Shown here: positions 13,578 to 15,362 of the stretch, piece after piece
How the letters are laid out: every line of letters starts with the position of its first letter
Position numbering within the stretch: the stretch's first letter is position 1
DNA from: Clostridia bacterium
Lineage (GTDB): Bacteria; Bacillota; Clostridia; Lachnospirales; Lachnospiraceae
Assembly (NCBI GenBank): GCA_026000945.1
Contig: BNZI01000019.1
Location: forward strand, 1 to 15,362
DNA: 15,362 nucleotides
Direction: 5' to 3'
The notes under the pieces: model-generated
The model's input: the letters and a program-made list of their open reading frames with translations, nothing else
The model's database searches: none
What the model was told of the DNA's origin: nothing
Program-made: the position numbers and the translations under genes

Positions 13578-14270
13578 TTAAAGAAATTTTGCAGGATTAA
13601 GTTTTAGACCTGCTCCCATCGTAGACGTCAGTGTAATACTTTTTAAGAACTGCCCCTTTAAAGAACTTGGTCTTGCTTTAATTACGGCATCCATTAGCGT
13701 CTGGAAATTATCTAATAATTGCTCATCGGTAAAAGAAGCCTTGCCTAGAGGAACATGGATAATATTAGTTTTGTCTAAGCGATATTCAATTTTACCAGCT
13801 TTGATATCATCAATCGCTTTTTTTACATCCATCGCAACTGTTCCGGCTTTTGGGTTTGGCATAAGACCTTTAGGTCCTAACACACGACCTAAACGACCTA
13901 CTACACCCATCATATCCGGAGTAGCAACTACAACATCAAAATCTAACCATCCCTCATTTTGAATTTTAGGAATAAGTTCTTCTCCGCCCACGTAATCCGC
14001 ACCGGCAGCCAAAGCTTCATCCGCTTTTTCATTTTTTGCAAAAACCAAAACCCGAGAAGTTTTTCCTGTTCCATGAGGCAACACTACTGCACCTCTGATT
14101 TGTTGATCAGCATGACGACCATCGCAACCTGTTCGAATATGAGCTTCAATGGTTTCATCAAATTTTGCTGTGGCATTTTTTTTTACTAAGGCAACTGCCT
14201 CTACCTTTTCATAAAGAACAGCACGATTGACCGTTTTCGCTAATTCTTTATATCTTTTTCCTCGTTTCAT
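13578..14270 (-). CDS. rplA: Ribosomal protein L1 (uL1)
   Basis: A 230-residue large-subunit protein of the mobile L1 stalk, which helps release tRNA from the E site and may repress its own mRNA. Family marks are MKRGKRYKE at the start, [12 protein letters not shown] (37-48), [16 protein letters not shown] (55-70), and [15 protein letters not shown] (131-145), the most conserved L1 motif. The C-terminus ends NPAKFL. AAGGAGG precedes the ATG. Its normal upstream partner rplK is missing: only 259 nt of mostly repeat sequence separate it from nusG. Confidence 0.97.
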   Translation of the reverse strand: MKRGKRYKELAKTVNRAVLYEKVEAVALVKKNATAKFDETIEAHIRTGCDGRHADQQIRGAVVLPHGTGKTSRVLVFAKNEKADEALAAGADYVGGEELIPKIQNEGWLDFDVVVATPDMMGVVGRLGRVLGPKGLMPNPKAGTVAMDVKKAIDDIKAGKIEYRLDKTNIIHVPLGKASFTDEQLLDNFQTLMDAVIKARPSSLKGQFLKSITLTSTMGAGLKLNPAKFL

Positions 14271-14360
14271 TCTATGACCTCCTTGTGGTAATCGACTCTT
14301 ATTGTGCGTATTTTTTTAGAAAAATTTACTAAAATTTACGCTTAATCTCCCACATGCTTT

Positions 14361-14483
14361 GTGACATACTCCCAGCCCTTACGCTTAACGCTAAAAGGTA
14401 TGGTTTCTCGCTCAAGATGGCTATACCGTTAGTATAAGCCGAGCCATCCTCGTGTGACTCACGGTTGTATGTCAATTCATCCC
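14361..14483 (+). repeat. IS200/IS605-end-like repeat in the place of rplK
   Basis: It begins GTGACATACTCCC, has TGGTTTCTCGCTCAAGAT (14401-14418) and later GAGCCATCC and ACGGTTGTA blocks. The copy at 8113-8242 has the same blocks in the same order. It lies exactly in the gap where rplK would be expected. Confidence 0.65.
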
Positions 14484-14529
14484 TTACTTTTAAAAGTAGG
14501 AGAACTCTTCTGCATTCGTTAAAATCCGT

Positions 14530-15045
14530 TTAAGACCGTTTGATTTCGCTAAAGCTCAATTCTACTGGTGTTTCTCTCCCAAACATCTCCACATGGATTG
14601 TAATGCTTTGTTTACCCATGTTAATGGACTGCACTTTTCCTACTGTACCTTCCCATACACCGGACTGTACGGTAATCATATCTCCTGTTTCAAAATCCAA
14701 AGAAATTTCTCCTTGGCGAAATCCTAAAGTTTTCATTTCTTCTTCAGTCAAAGGCACAGGTTTAGACCCCGGTCCCACAAAGCCTGTCACTCCTCTGGTA
14801 TTTCGGACTACATACCAAGTTTCATCATTCATAACCATATGAATCAAAACATAACCCGGAAACATTTTTTTTGCTGTTTGCTTTTTCGCCCCATTTTTTA
14901 ATTCAACAATGTCTTGCATAGGCACGGAAACTTCTAAAATTTGTTCCTGTAATCTTCGATTTTCAATGGTTTTTTCAATATCTACTTTCACCTTATTTTC
15001 ATAACCTGAATAAGTATGCACCACATACCAGTTCGCATCTACCAT
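14530..15045 (-). CDS. nusG: Transcription termination/antitermination factor NusG
   Basis: A 171-residue RNA polymerase-associated factor that influences elongation, pausing and Rho termination and couples to the ribosome. The NGN domain (about 1-110) has WYVVHTYSGYENKV (6-19), PGYV (63-66) and VRNTRGVTGFVG (80-91). The KOW domain at about 120-150 has the GVWEG core (129-133). It starts 9 nt after the secE stop, with a GAGGTTG site overlapping that stop, so the two are co-translated. Next on the strand is rplA after a 259-nt gap. Confidence 0.97.
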   Translation of the reverse strand: MVDANWYVVHTYSGYENKVKVDIEKTIENRRLQEQILEVSVPMQDIVELKNGAKKQTAKKMFPGYVLIHMVMNDETWYVVRNTRGVTGFVGPGSKPVPLTEEEMKTLGFRQGEISLDFETGDMITVQSGVWEGTVGKVQSINMGKQSITIHVEMFGRETPVELSFSEIKRS

Positions 15046-15054
15046 TTATCAACC

Positions 15055-15270
15055 TCATATGATTTGATTTAATCCATATTTAATGACCATATCCATAATG
15101 GCGATCAAAACACCCAGAGCGAAGGAAATCGTGATTACTGTAGAAGTTTCCTGAATCACCTGCGGTCTAGTCGGCCAAGTAATTCTCTTAAATTCAGCCT
15201 TAAAGCTTTTCCACCAGCTTTTTTTTGCAGTATTTTTTTCAGAAGATTGATTTTCTTTTTGCTTAGCCAT
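15055..15270 (-). CDS. secE: Preprotein translocase subunit SecE
   Basis: A 71-residue small subunit of the SecYEG channel. A polar N-terminus (1-20) is followed by the conserved amphipathic motif KAEFKRITWPT (24-34) and one transmembrane helix (about 43-64), the short single-helix form of Gram-positive bacteria. AAAGGAGAG lies before the ATG. rpmG ends 19 nt upstream on the same strand, giving the classical rpmG-secE-nusG order. Confidence 0.96.
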   Translation of the reverse strand: MAKQKENQSSEKNTAKKSWWKSFKAEFKRITWPTRPQVIQETSTVITISFALGVLIAIMDMVIKYGLNQII

Positions 15271-15289
15271 CTGATTTTCTCTCCTTTAG

Positions 15290-15362
15290 TTATTTTGTTT
15301 CTTTATGCACAGTATGGGTTTTGCAAAAACGACAATACTTTTTAAGTTCCATTCTATCCGGA
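15290..15362 (-). CDS. rpmG: Ribosomal protein L33 (bL33), 5' part outside the window
   Basis: Only the last 23 codons are in view: PDRMELKKYCRFCKTHTVHK then ETK and a stop at 15290-15292. The C-x-x-C pair (Cys10 and Cys13 of the fragment) is the zinc-ribbon half typical of the zinc-binding L33 form, and HTVHKETK is the family C-terminus. It sits at the start of the rpmG-secE-nusG run. Confidence 0.9.
   Translation of the reverse strand, partial: PDRMELKKYCRFCKTHTVHKETK

Overview
This looks like an AT-rich chromosomal segment from a low-GC Bacillota, most likely of the Clostridia (sensu lato) type. The support is AGGAGG-class ribosome binding sites, a large SRP RNA with an Alu-type 5' domain, a lipobox lipoprotein, a CarD-like regulator, a Gram-positive-type cardiolipin synthase, and an L10 leader in front of rplJ. 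Genus cannot be fixed from sequence alone.

Layout. 1-2189 (minus): the 5' part of sbcD, which carries an unusual acidic tail running off the left edge, preceded by a carD-like gene. 2190-3184: a structured intergenic stretch and a plus-strand YdhK/DUF1541-type lipoprotein with its own promoter. 3187-4248: a structured non-coding stretch resembling IS200/IS605-associated RNA or ends, a short unknown gene, and a strong terminator. 4249-6678 (minus): a DUF2079-type membrane protein and a Nudix hydrolase with a good promoter. 6949-7464 (plus): an unknown 171-aa protein. 7613-7979 (minus): SRP RNA with a near-consensus promoter and a terminator. 7991-8074 (minus): a 27-codon ORF for a small hydrophobic peptide. 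8113-8731: dense repeats and hairpins without a clear gene. 8776-10254 (minus): cardiolipin synthase. 10624-11250 (plus): a cysteine-rich protein with glycine at every fourth residue over about 110 residues. 11486-15362 (minus): ribosomal and transcription genes rpmG(partial)-secE-nusG-rplA-rplJ-rplL.

The ribosomal block is the most unusual locus. rplK, normally between nusG and rplA, is absent, and rpoB does not follow rplL. The nusG-rplA, rplA-rplJ and rplJ-rplL spacers are expanded to 259, 924 and 307 nt and hold diverged copies of repeats resembling IS200/IS605 ends. rplJ-rplL has its own promoter, an L10-binding leader and an intrinsic terminator. It therefore appears to be an autonomously regulated unit, and the -35 box of its promoter coincides with the edge of one repeat.

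A recurring theme is that most long intergenic spaces hold degenerate palindromic repeats of a few related types, read in the same (+) direction. No intact transposase gene was found. The most novel protein is the GX3-repeat protein at 10624-11250.
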